Shown: piece by piece, positions 1 through 9,016 of the stretch
Layout: each line of letters starts with the position of its first letter
Numbering within the stretch: the first letter of the stretch is position 1
Source of the DNA: Pseudocercospora fijiensis CIRAD86
Lineage: Eukaryota; Ascomycota; Dothideomycetes; Mycosphaerellales; Mycosphaerellaceae
Assembly (NCBI RefSeq): GCF_000340215.1
Contig: NW_006921538.1
Coordinates: 1,612,001 to 1,676,000, forward strand
Reading direction: 5' to 3'
Length of the DNA stretch: 64,000 nucleotides
Program-made: the position numbers and the translations under genes
The notes under the pieces: model-generated
What the model was told of the DNA's origin: nothing
The model's database searches: none
What the model saw: only the letters and a program-made list of their open reading frames with translations

Positions 1-588
1 CTATCGCTAAGAGGAACCGTCAGTAGGGCGCGCGGGCCCGCGCTACCTTAGCTTCCCAGTATGGTGAGCTATTTCGTACAAGGCATCCTTCCGTCGGCAT
101 CAAGGCTGAGCCTGTCGTGTCACTGCTGATCGATGGGTTGCGATAGTTCGTATGCGAAGTTGTGAAGAGGTTGATGTCAAAGCCGAAGTCCAGATTCCAG
201 AGGAAGGAGCGCCTCAGCTCAGCGCCTCGAGATGAGAGCTTGAGCTTAGCACCACATGGTGCCTTAACCTGTAACTCTTCGCAACACTCCCACAATATGG
301 TATATGAACATCACGTCTTTGCCGAAATGCTGTGCATTGTTGGCTGCGCTACATCTACTTCACGACTCGCATCCTTCGACCGCCAACACCTCGATCTCGC
401 ATTCACGAGCTGTGTGGAACGCGACACCCACAACCTCGAGGCTGTTGTGTACGGAAAGACATTGGAAATACAGGCAGCACGGTCTGTTGCTGCATGACAT
501 GACAAACGCAGACTAGCTGCTGTACGGCCTGAGCTCATGTCTGTCGACCGCTGGAGGAGCGAATAGGGCTATATAGGCGCCTGGCGAG
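1..588. other. Region upstream of the Zn2Cys6 gene, no gene recognised
   Basis: Normal, non-RIP composition. Several overlapping short ORFs on both strands show no recognisable motif or codon bias and I treat them as chance. A TATA-like CTATATAGG lies at 568-577, only about 12 bp before the ATG at 589. That is too close for a typical leader, so the promoter may be elsewhere. Confidence 0.4.
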
Positions 589-1305
589 ATGCCGACAAAG
601 TCTACGGCATGTGCAATGTGCAGGAGACGCAAGATTAGGTGCGATGAAAAACGTCCAGGCTGTGATCGTTGCAAAACTCATGGAGTATCATGTCCTGGAT
701 ATCGACAGCCCGCTCCCGGGCAGATAGCATTTATGGACCAAACAGCAGAGACGGTTTTGAGATTGTATGGGAAGAACGGTTTAGGAAGAAAAGCATCAAA
801 TAGCTCGACATCCACTCCTTCAGCTTTTTTGGCCCTACTAAGCAGGAGTGAGTGTTACGGCTAACCATTTCAAAGCCTCGCCAACATCTTCACTAGACGC
901 AATCATCGATATAGATATGGGCGTAGGGTGCAATCCGACCGACTGGGACGACCTGCTGAACCATGATTTGTACACACGAATGCCTGTTCTGGATTTGCTC
1001 CAAGAAGATGGCTTCTCTGCCACGCCGCCAGAAGACTTCGAGTACTTTGGATGAATCTACTCTCAACTTTAGCTAAGCCATGGTGCTACCCACATACCTT
1101 CCCTCCGCAGCTCTAGAGAGACAAATGATCTATTCCACCTTTATGGACACTTACCTCCCCAATCGGATGGGACAGAAATACGATACCCTTTTTTCTTTTC
1201 TTCAACATTTGATCACGACACTACAGCTGCGACTAGAAGTGGATAACGCATTAGACGCGCTCTCGATAGTGCAGGTTGGATCAGTCTACAAGGATCAAAA
1301 CCTTA
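589..1305 (+). pseudogene. Zn2Cys6 transcription factor, 5' half, cut off by a transposon
   Basis: N-terminal half of a fungal binuclear-cluster regulator, a nuclear DNA-binding protein. Residues 8-35 hold the complete CX2CX6CX6CX2CX6C motif, starting CAMCRRRKIRCDEKRPGC. The ATG at 589 lies seven codons before the first cysteine. A 49-bp intron (848-896, GTGAGT...CTAAC...TAG) joins the cluster to an acidic stretch ending in EDFEYFG. After about 1050 the frame shifts by one base. The new frame carries a TAA at 1074-1076 and continues as the middle-homology region (LPTYLPSAALERQM...ALDALSIVQVG). Coding stops exactly at the TA of the Tc1-type insertion (1304-1305) and resumes in frame at 5264. 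The frameshift, the TAA and the insertion make this a pseudogene. Its target genes are unknown. Confidence is high for the family and moderate for the intron. Confidence 0.85.
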
Positions 1306-1333
1306 TTGTGCTATTCAATAAGTCGCGCCATGC
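1306..1333 (+). repeat. Left terminal inverted repeat of the Tc1-type element
   Basis: Perfect 28-bp match to the reverse complement of 5234-5261. Weaker similarity, with gaps, continues inward. Preceded by the TA target duplication at 1304-1305. Confidence 0.93.
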
Positions 1334-1459
1334 AGTCGGAGAGCCGATTTTCAGTTCTACACCACCTGTTACTAAAATTAGTATGTAACTTAGTGTTCTT
1401 GGCATTCGTAGATCTCTACTACTATGCCGAAAACTTTGTCGTCGCTTTTTTAGTAGTAT

Positions 1460-2486
1460 AGAGCCTTTAAAAGTATTATTATAGCGCGCCTACTAGACGA
1501 CTAACTTAATAAGATTAAGCGCCTCTTCGACGAAGGCAATCTGTCTAATAATGCGATCTCTAAGGTCGTAAACGTTACTAGGCGGACTATTAATAAGCTC
1601 TATAATAATTACCTCTTATTTAGTATATTCTATATTAAGGACCTTGCTAAACTCGGTCGTCTAAGGCGCCTATTACTAATCTATAAAGATATAGGTATAT
1701 CCGCCTATTTCCCGCCTACCTAACTAACCTAGCTCTTACTATAGCGTATATTCGACTTCCTCGCAGACCGACCGACGGCGTACTAAGATAAGGTAGTATA
1801 GTACTTATAGGACGAGTTTAGTGTTATTATAAGTTAGCCGACGGTGTCGCGTATACTAAAGGACCGCAAATAGACGAGAAAGAAGGCGTATCGCGTCGCC
1901 GCCGAGCAGAACAGCGAGTTACGTAATAACTTTAGAATGTAGCAAATAGGTATGTCTACGGATAAGGTCGTAACGGTCGATAAGAGTGCCTCGAATAAGC
2001 GTACTAGGTAGCGGAAGTATAGATACGGTCCTATTAACCGTCTAATCTACGAGGAAGGTAGTACTATACGCTCGAAGAGATAGAGTATATTACCTGCGAT
2101 CGGCGTTAATAAATACCTTTAAGGCACCCTTATTTACTAAGGCTCTATTACCGGAGCGATATTCGAGTACTAGCTCGAGAAGACAGTGCTCCCGCAAATG
2201 GAGCCTAGTATAATATTAGTAATAGATAACGCCTCGATTTACCGCACCGACGGCGTAAAAGAGGCGTATTAAAGGGCAGGTATATACCTAAAGATGCTAC
2301 CGCCGTACTTACTAGATTTCAATTCTATTGAATTGTCGTTCTTATCGTTAAAGGCGTAGATTAAGAGGAATATTAACGAGGCTAACTGCTTTAAAGACTT
2401 CAGATAGTTTATAAGACACGCGGTAAACGAGCTAAATATATAATAGTACGTAGAGGCGTAGTTTTAGAAGGCAGGTTGGAGATATT
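1460..2486 (+). pseudogene. DD34E Tc1/mariner-type transposase, RIP-inactivated
   Basis: Cut-and-paste transposase. Translation gives, in order: a helix-turn-helix region (IKRLFDEGNLSNNAISKVV, about 1520), the first catalytic Asp in VTVDKSASNKRTR (about 1975), the second in VIDNAS (about 2223), and the catalytic Glu in FNSIELSF (about 2330). Thirty-four residues separate the second Asp from the Glu, which is the DD34E spacing of Tc1-like enzymes. The order and wording resemble the fungal DDE_3 transposases. Numerous TAG/TAA codons stand where Gln or Trp is expected, so the protein cannot be made. The coding trace ends with KAGWRY followed by stops at about 2486. Confidence 0.85.
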
Positions 2487-2499
2487 AATAACACTTAGT

Positions 2500-5085
2500 C
2501 TCTAATAGACTCGCTTATACTAACGACTGTCTCTAGCTTAGCAATACGGCTTCTTAACTCGTCTATCTCCTGTCTTATTTCTTCTATAATAGCACGCGCA
2601 GTCTTAGCCGCCTGCTCCTTTATTATTGCCTCTATATGCTATAGATCTAGAAATACTAGCTATAGTAACGAGCTTCTTAACTCGATAGCTAACGGTAATA
2701 TAGTAGTCGTATCTCTTATAAGGTCCTCTTCTTCTTAACTATCGGCAATCTACGAAGAATTAGTCAAACCTACCGTAATACCTAATCGATATACCTCCGA
2801 TGCGCTACTAGTAGCTATTGCGACTAAAGAGCCTAGAATTTGGCGGGGTTTAAGCCGTTTCTATCGCTAGTATCACCTCGAGTTCATTTAAGGTAGTGCC
2901 GTTAGTAGGTCGCTATATTCGTATCGCAATCGAGTAGCGGTCCGGAGAGTACCGCTTAGAAAGCTAGAACCTATACCGACCGATAGGGTGCTAGCCTAAC
3001 ACTACTACAACATATCTATATTATCTCTTTAGTAGGAAACAACACTATTAATGCCGCTAAACAACCCCCCGTTGTCTGTTTTAAAAAATATACACTTATA
3101 GTAAAGATATAGGCTCGGTAATATATTAGAAAATTCGCGATATTAGGCCCCTCCTCTATACCGAGCCTGCCGAAATTTCGGCTTCTACTCGGCTCTACTC
3201 GGCGGTTAAGCCTAGCGGGTCTACACTTAAGAAGCTAATTTTAACTACTCTAACTCGATACTAGCGCAATACTATAACGCATTGTTTTTTATTACTACAA
3301 GTATAGAGAGCCGAGACAATATCTATCTAATGCACCTCTAATTTATACTATACAGAAATACGTAGTATTAGTGGAATAAGAAGCGATATTAGTCAAACTA
3401 AATATTAGCTATTAAGCCGCCGACCTACAACCGGAAATCCACCTTCGACCTCGCTTCTATACTAAAACAGCGCTTCTGCAGCTAACTAAAGAACAGACTA
3501 TCTAACGACTCGTTAATCCGACTAAGCCGCTACTTACGTACCTCCTTGTCTATATATCGACTAACTGTAGCAACAAATCGAGCGTGTTAGCCTTCTTTAA
3601 GTCTAGCAGCAACCTAACGGCTTAATTTCACCTTCCTTAGCTGTTTAAGTAAGAAGTCGCCTTCCTTAGCGAATACGCGCTTAATAATAGCTATATTACT
3701 GTGCCGCTTAGTCTAGCTACTACTTAATTCTTTACGTAACTAGCTAAAGAAGCCTATTAGTTCTATATCCGCTATATACGACTAATAGGAAGCAATTAAG
3801 CCTAGAATTAGACTTAATAGCAGTCCAGCTAGACTAGAAGCTACTATTAGACTAGAAGCCGCTAGCGGACTAGACAAACGATGCTTCTAAGGAGCCTACT
3901 ATTAGCTATAGTAATTATAGATTACTATAGGGGTTGAAGAGCTAATAGCGGCTGTTCTAGTCGTCCGTAGAGTCTTAAATAGGTTAACGAGCTGTCGACC
4001 CCTGTTCTTCTATATCTTTAAGGCTAAGGCGGAGCCTAGATTACTAATAGTTAATCGACCGTCTTATAATCCTTTAATCTATCGACTAGCAATCTTAGGA
4101 TAGACCTTATAGTAGTCTTCCGCTCTGTCCGGACCGCTAAACTAGCAAAGTCTACCCTTGTTAAGATAGTATCTGTTCTTATAAGGCTACCGCTTTGCTA
4201 ACTTGTAACGTAGGTTAGTTAACGAGCTAGTTAACGCTATGTTATTGTCGTCCGCTTTAGCCTCTAAGGTATTAGATTAACCTTTAACTTCGGCTTAGCT
4301 CGTACGTAGAGCGTCTAACTGTTACTAAGTCGCTATTGTACGAGGTCTAGTTATCCGGTTATTGCGGCGACTAGCTCTACTACGAGCTAATAGCGCCTCT
4401 ATAGCTATAGCGGTTGTCTTCCGTCGCTCTATAGTTAACCTAAAGTCTAGTCGCAAGCCCTTCTTGCCTTAAGAGCGCTAAGAGGCTAGCATATCGTACG
4501 CACGTTAGAAATTGCCCTTCTATATACTAGTACTACGGAAATAGTGCTTAGTCTTAATCTTGTCGGCTAAAGCGACTATCTCTAAGCTAGCTAACTTATA
4601 GTCGTCGTCGTTAGAGCCGATAGTAAGCTAGTTAGCGTACTAATTATAAACCTCTTCGTAGTAGGAGTCGCTATTGCTAGTAGTCTCGAGTAGAAAGCAC
4701 TTAGTCGATAGTAGCAACCGTAGATTAGCTAGATTAACTATTGTCTACTATATAACGTACTTAAAGACCTCTCGCTCTTGCTCTATAGCTTTATCTTCTT
4801 CTTTAGCCGATATATAGTCCTTATCGTCTATACTAGTTTGCTAGGTTTGCTAGGTTTGCTCGGGTTGCTCGGTTTGCTAAGTGTCTGCTAGCAACTCGTC
4901 GTTAGTTATAGGCCCTTTACTTAGCTTAATAGTTAGCTCTCGGCGGCGCCTCTTATTAGCGTTATTAGTAGCTCGGTTAGTCGATTGCTATGCGAGAAGG
5001 GCCTTCTTCTTCGAGGAAGGCTTCTATAGTCGCTTAGAGGCTCTTAGTATAGTAACGGCTCGTTAACGGCTTCCGAATATGCCTT
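2500..5085 (-). pseudogene. Second ORF of the Tc1-type element, unidentified, coiled-coil C terminus
   Basis: Not recognised. Read on the minus strand, with RIP stops ignored, long coding-like stretches appear. There is a Lys/Arg-rich N-terminal part (PSSKKKALLA, then NANKRRRRELTIKLSKGPI at about 4950), followed by a Gln/Thr/Glu repeat. An acidic and then basic middle section follows (4800-3950), with a further coding trace to about 3400. The C terminus is clearly heptad-like (IKEQAAKTARAIIEEIRQEI) at about 2650-2550. The coding signal weakens at about 2800-3350, so introns or separate genes are possible. Basic N terminus plus coiled coil suggests a nuclear multimerising protein, which is inference only. 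It converges on the transposase with almost no gap. Confidence 0.45.
4837..4881 (-). repeat. 9-bp x 5 tandem repeat within the second transposon ORF
   Basis: Five adjacent 9-mers of the form TTTGCTMGG on the plus strand. On the minus strand they encode a three-residue QT-x repeat, with RIP stops in some units. Confidence 0.8.
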
Positions 5086-5233
5086 GTTCTTAACCTTAAG
5101 CTTTACTAAGAGAACCTAAGTAGACAGAGGTAAGAAAGGCTTTCGTTCCGTCCCTAGATTGCTACTAAATTTGTATAGTGTAGGTGGGTCTACGGCAAAA
5201 TAGTAGCTACGCGGAAATATCCATAGTCTCCGC

Positions 5234-5261
5234 GCATGGCGCGACTTATTGAATAGCACAA
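5234..5261 (-). repeat. Right terminal inverted repeat of the Tc1-type element
   Basis: Perfect 28-bp inverted copy of 1306-1333. Followed by the TA target duplication at 5262-5263. Confidence 0.93.
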
Positions 5262-5263
5262 TA

Positions 5264-6273
5264 TTCGAGGCTTAATCAAAGCTTATAGCGCATCACTTAA
5301 TGGACTCATCTGCACTCTCAGCACCAGTACTTCAACCGGGAACGATAGCGTAATGGACGACTATGTCCTAGCTACAGTCAACATTCTAGCCACATGCGAG
5401 TTCTATGATGAGATATCTCAGATTGGTACTGGCTAGAGTCATCACATCGATGGCAGCCGACAGCTTCTGGAAGCTCGAGGTCCGGACTCTGTGCGGAGTT
5501 ATTTGTCTCTAATGCTGTTCAGTAACATGAAGCACGGAGCTCTGAGCCACGCGTACTTGACAAGAAAAGGCACGTTTCTAGGGAGAAGAGAGTGGCGAGC
5601 GGTAGCCAAACGTGTTCCATTCTCCGAAAAGGACGAGAGCTCGAGATTCTACGATCTTGCACTCCAAGTCCCAGCCCTCCTCGAACGCCATGATCAGCTA
5701 GACGAGAAAGGCGACAGCGTCACAGTTGGAGAATTGGACCAACTCCTCCTCGATGTACGGAACATCGAAGCAGGTCTGAGGACCTGGTGGAGAGACTTCA
5801 ACTCCAGCTTGGGTAACTTCCAACCCTATTGGCTCGTCTCAATCGACGAATTTGATGCGTTCAAAAACTTGGTGAAAGACGAAGCGAGAACTGTCGACAA
5901 AGCCTGGATGTTCCCCAACTTCATGTTCGCTTATCTGATATCTTGTTACTGGGATACGATGCATTTGCTCCGAACCTGTGTCAAAAACCTCCACCTACGC
6001 CGCTACGAAAGCTCGGCTAAATCACATGACGATGAGGCTTGTCAGTGGTTCCCACCTGCAGAAGAGATCGTCACTGAGGACGAGTTACTGGAATATGTTA
6101 TGAACATGGCTCGGTGTTTCCCGTACTTTACGGAACCGTCAAGCTCTGCCACTGGGTCGATTGGGATCTTTTTACCGCTGAGAACTTCGGCTTTGTATTG
6201 TGCTCAGCATGGTCAATGGGCGCTTCTGAAGTGGCTTGGGAGGTCAGAGACTCTGTTTTCGTCAAGGGTATGA
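5264..6273 (+). pseudogene. Zn2Cys6 transcription factor, 3' half
   Basis: Continuation of the regulator interrupted at 1305. The frame resumes as IRGLIKAYSASLNGLICTLS, then DDYVLATVNILATCEFYDEI. This is the all-helical middle-homology region typical of fungal Zn2Cys6 proteins, including the W-x-x-H-x-x-G site and RGP motif that follow. The Trp of that site is a TAG at 5434-5436 (expected TGG), the only internal stop in this frame. The frame then stays open from 5437 to the stop at 6271-6273. A one-base shift near 6268 could extend the end (MRPPSAKE in the next frame), so the C terminus is uncertain. With no promoter of its own and the DNA-binding cluster 4 kb upstream behind a transposon, it should be non-functional. 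Confidence 0.82.
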
Positions 6274-6506
6274 GACCGCCGTCTGCCAAGGAGAGGCAGC
6301 CAAGGGGAAGTCAAAAACTGTTCGTTGTGACGAGGCGACCTGGTTCGGCATTGGTCGGTGCAAGTGGTTGAACGGAAGCAGACTCTGTCAACACAGAACT
6401 TGCGGAGTGCAAAATCGTCGCTAGTGGTCTGATCATACGGCACTTTTGCAATGGAAGATAGGTCGTCGATGATTGTCACAGAAATGATGAAAGCAGGTTG
6501 ACTGGA
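6274..6506. other. Intergenic, nothing recognised
   Basis: Normal composition. It may include the true 3' end of the regulator if the frameshift near 6268 is real. Confidence 0.4.
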
Positions 6507-7177
6507 TCAAGAGAAGCATCGGCTGGGATGAGGGATCGATGCCGCTTCTTTTCTCTCGATAATGTACAGATCGACCAGAATCTGAATATAGCCGAGCTCC
6601 TTGGCATTCAAATGTTGCAATAGATTCTTGATCAAGACAGCCTCATCTGGCTTCCAGGAACGTACAAGATGATATTCTTTGAATACAAGCTTTTCCACGA
6701 CTTTCTTGGTCTCAGTATGCTTCTCCGTCAAAAATTGCAACCCCGCAAGCTCCTTGACTTCAACTTGGTGGAGAAAATCTTTGATTTTGTTATGTTTGCT
6801 AAACCAGAGCACCAAGTTGGGTAGAGTTATAAGATTGGGTTCTGATGCGTGAGCTCCCGGTGTCGTATGTGGCTTTGGACTAGAGGTTTGAGTGCGGCGA
6901 GCTCATTGGCGTTGAGTTGGCGGAGAACGCGATCGATGTGTTGGAGTTTGGACTGTGTGAAAATGTATGCTGTGGTTGGAGAGCATGTGCTGCTGGGGCA
7001 TGCAAATGGCATTTCGTGACCAGAGCAGTTGGACGCGCTGTCTTCGTTGCTGGAATCTGGAAGAGCTGCCGAACGCATTGTGCTGAGCATTGAGCACGAG
7101 GAACAGGACATTGAGGCAGGCCATATTAATGCTCCCATGTCAATCCTCCTGGCGTTATACAAGAATAGGCAACTCAT
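6507..7177 (-). pseudogene. Possible broken gene with three Leu-rich helical repeats
   Basis: Family not recognised. Two minus-strand ORFs (7177-6827 and 6815-6507) in different frames carry the same roughly 28-residue motif three times: IDRVLRQLNANELAALKPLV, IKDFLHQVEVKELAGLQFLT and IKNLLQHLNAKELGYIQILV. Each is followed by a short charged segment. The shared motif across both ORFs suggests one gene broken by a frameshift or carrying an unrecognised intron near 6820-6860. I found no convincing donor there. The first ORF has several possible starts and a Ser/Cys-rich N-terminal part. It could be a decayed gene or a small lineage-specific protein. Confidence 0.35.
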
Positions 7178-7294
7178 AGGCTACAGCACATGCCATGCAT
7201 AAGACTTCGCTTTGGTGCAACACATCCTGAAAACCCTACCATCGAAATCCATGATTGCCTGGTCACTCGTCACTCGGCTATCCAGCCTGATATG

Positions 7295-8194
7295 CTAGAC
7301 ACTATCGGCTTTCTTCTTCCTCTTCAGAGATCCAACAATACCACGTGGTAACGCTAGGCCTTCGCCCACCAAGGGGCCCGAATCTCGACTTTCGACTGGC
7401 TCTTCATTCTTCTCTTCCTGCAGGAATGCTTCAGTTGCTTCTTCAACATTCCCTTCTTTTCGTTTCGATTCGCTCTCACTCCGCGAAGCTTCGGCGACCG
7501 GTTCAAGCGGATCCCCAGCACCAGAATACAAATCCTTTTCCGGCACAGGACAAATCGCCTTCTCTCTTTCAAAAATCCCTTCATCCCACCCCTCCCTCCC
7601 AGGTGGTGGTATCGCTTCAACGGGCGGGGCATTCGCAAACCAAATCTGCGCATTACTTTGCCGTTTCGAACATAATTTCTCAGGACGTGCGACGTAAGAT
7701 AAAGCTCGTTCATCTCCGTCTGCGATCGCGCCGAACATGGTATCTCCACCGGGCCAGTCGGGATCATAGCCCTCTTCGACGATTTGAGACCGTGGATAGT
7801 TCTGCATGTTTCGTAGAAGCGCCATTCTTGTTGCTGGAGAGACTCGGTGGATTTCAGAGGGGAAGCGTACGCCGTATTTTGCGCCCATGGCGAGGTTCAT
7901 CTGTGTCCAGTACCAGGTCTCGTCGCTTCTGATTAGGTCTCGTTCCAGTTTGGCCGCGGCGTTTTCTTGTTTGCTGCTGAATGTTGACGACTCGAGGCCG
8001 ATGCTTGGATCTGGGAAATAAATTTTACGTGCGGGCTCGTCGCTGTGTGATGTAGTTTCGACGCCATCTTTCTCCGAACTGTGGTCCGCGGAATCGGTTG
8101 CACTTTTTCGGCTGGAGGTCGATTTCGAGCTCGAGACGAGACCGGGCCGACCAGTACAGAGTCCCAGGACGAGACAGTCTGACTCCGTGGTCAT
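7295..8194 (-). CDS. Hypothetical protein, 299 aa
   Basis: Single-exon ORF with an ATG at 8194 and a stop at 7295-7297. Not recognised. The first 70 residues are Ser-rich and probably disordered (SSSKSTSSRKSATDSADHSS). A more ordered centre (about 80-200) contains ETWYWTQMNLAMGAKYGV, then RVSPATRMALLRNMQNYPRS and EEGYDPDWPGGD. The last 90 residues are Glu/Ser-rich and charged, ending in a basic SLKRKKKADSV that could serve as a nuclear localisation signal. There is no signal peptide or membrane segment. The centre looks constrained, so I take it as a real gene of unknown function. Confidence 0.7.
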   Translation of the reverse strand: MTTESDCLVLGLCTGRPGLVSSSKSTSSRKSATDSADHSSEKDGVETTSHSDEPARKIYFPDPSIGLESSTFSSKQENAAAKLERDLIRSDETWYWTQMNLAMGAKYGVRFPSEIHRVSPATRMALLRNMQNYPRSQIVEEGYDPDWPGGDTMFGAIADGDERALSYVARPEKLCSKRQSNAQIWFANAPPVEAIPPPGREGWDEGIFEREKAICPVPEKDLYSGAGDPLEPVAEASRSESESKRKEGNVEEATEAFLQEEKNEEPVESRDSGPLVGEGLALPRGIVGSLKRKKKADSV

Positions 8195-9016
8195 CTTATA
8201 TCGATGTTAAATATGGCAAATCTGAAATTTGTTCGGGTTTCTGCTTGAGATTGTGGTTGGTGATATTCTCGCTGATGTCTGGTGCAGAGAGAAGGTGGAG
8301 AAGTTATTCCGTATTGACAGTCGCCAAAATATACTGTAGCGAGTGAATGTGAGGACATTTTAGCACAAGCTAGGAAGCTTGGTAGCAAGTGAGTTTGAAG
8401 CTTCTTCACATGCTTAAAGTGGTCAGCTTAATGGAAAGCTTCTTCACCTGCTTAAAGTGGTCAGCATAATGGCAAGCTGCTTCGCATGCTTACAGTGTTC
8501 AGCATCATGACAAGCTTCTTAGAGCTCAGCCGAAGGCATAGTATTGTGAGCATATATCCATAGCCGACCGCAAGGTCTGTAAATCAGACTTCCTCAGAAG
8601 TAATGGCAGAACATGACTGTTCGTGTGCAAAGCGTCTGCCAAGCGGAAGGAGAACTGGCGCATTCGCAGCACAGATGGCATTGAACTCGAAGAAGTCGAA
8701 CTGCAGACTGTCAGCAGGATCTGCTGTCGATACTGGACTCGGACTTGAGTCGTTCGTCTGCGTGTTATATCAGTAGTTATCGATAAACAATATCATGAGT
8801 CGAGCAGCATAGAGCTGGTTCTCTAGTGTGAGAAGACATGTTGTCGGACAGCAGGCGGCATGGACCCTTGTTCTTGTTCGCGCTAATAAATGTGGCGTGG
8901 CGTGAATTAGGTTCTAGCCCGGAGAGCTTAATCTGCTAGCCGCGATCCCGTCGTCTTCTACGCGTTGTCGCACGCGTGTCATAGAACATTTGGATTGAGA
9001 TGGAAATTACAGCCCA
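8195..9016. other. Intergenic between the 299-aa gene and mgs1
   Basis: Divergent intergenic region of 0.8 kb serving as upstream region for both genes. It holds the 38-bp minisatellite at 8398-8521. No other gene or RNA recognised. Confidence 0.5.
8398..8521 (+). repeat. 38-bp minisatellite, 3.2 copies
   Basis: Units at 8398-8435, 8436-8473 and 8474-8511 plus a partial copy to 8521, each starting AAGCTKCTTC. They share a TGCTTAMAGTG core followed by TCAGC. Copies differ by scattered substitutions, not only C-to-T changes. Confidence 0.88.

Larger units (their letters stand above)
1306..5261 (+). mobile_element. Tc1/mariner-type DNA transposon with two convergent ORFs, RIP-degraded
   Basis: The ends are perfect 28-bp inverted repeats starting TTGTGCTATTCAATAAG, flanked on both sides by TA (1304-1305 and 5262-5263). 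TA is the usual target duplication of this superfamily. Removing the element plus one TA rejoins the host reading frame (CTT, ATT, CGA), which independently fixes both boundaries. A DDE transposase lies on + (about 1460-2486) and a second, unidentified ORF lies on - (about 5085-2500), tail to tail with it. At 3956 bp it is longer than the common 1.3-2.5 kb members. Most of the interior is strongly RIP-mutated, but roughly the outer 90 bp at each end are not. I found no nested element boundary inside, though one cannot be excluded. Confidence 0.88.

Noticed and set aside
162..497. Plus-strand ORF of 111 codons upstream of the regulator
   Set aside because: No motif; overlapped by similar-length ORFs in two other frames.
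848..875. A 28-bp intron in the regulator ending at the AG at 875
   Set aside because: Too short for a spliceosomal intron. The AG at 896 gives a 49-bp intron in the same frame with a CTAAC branch site.
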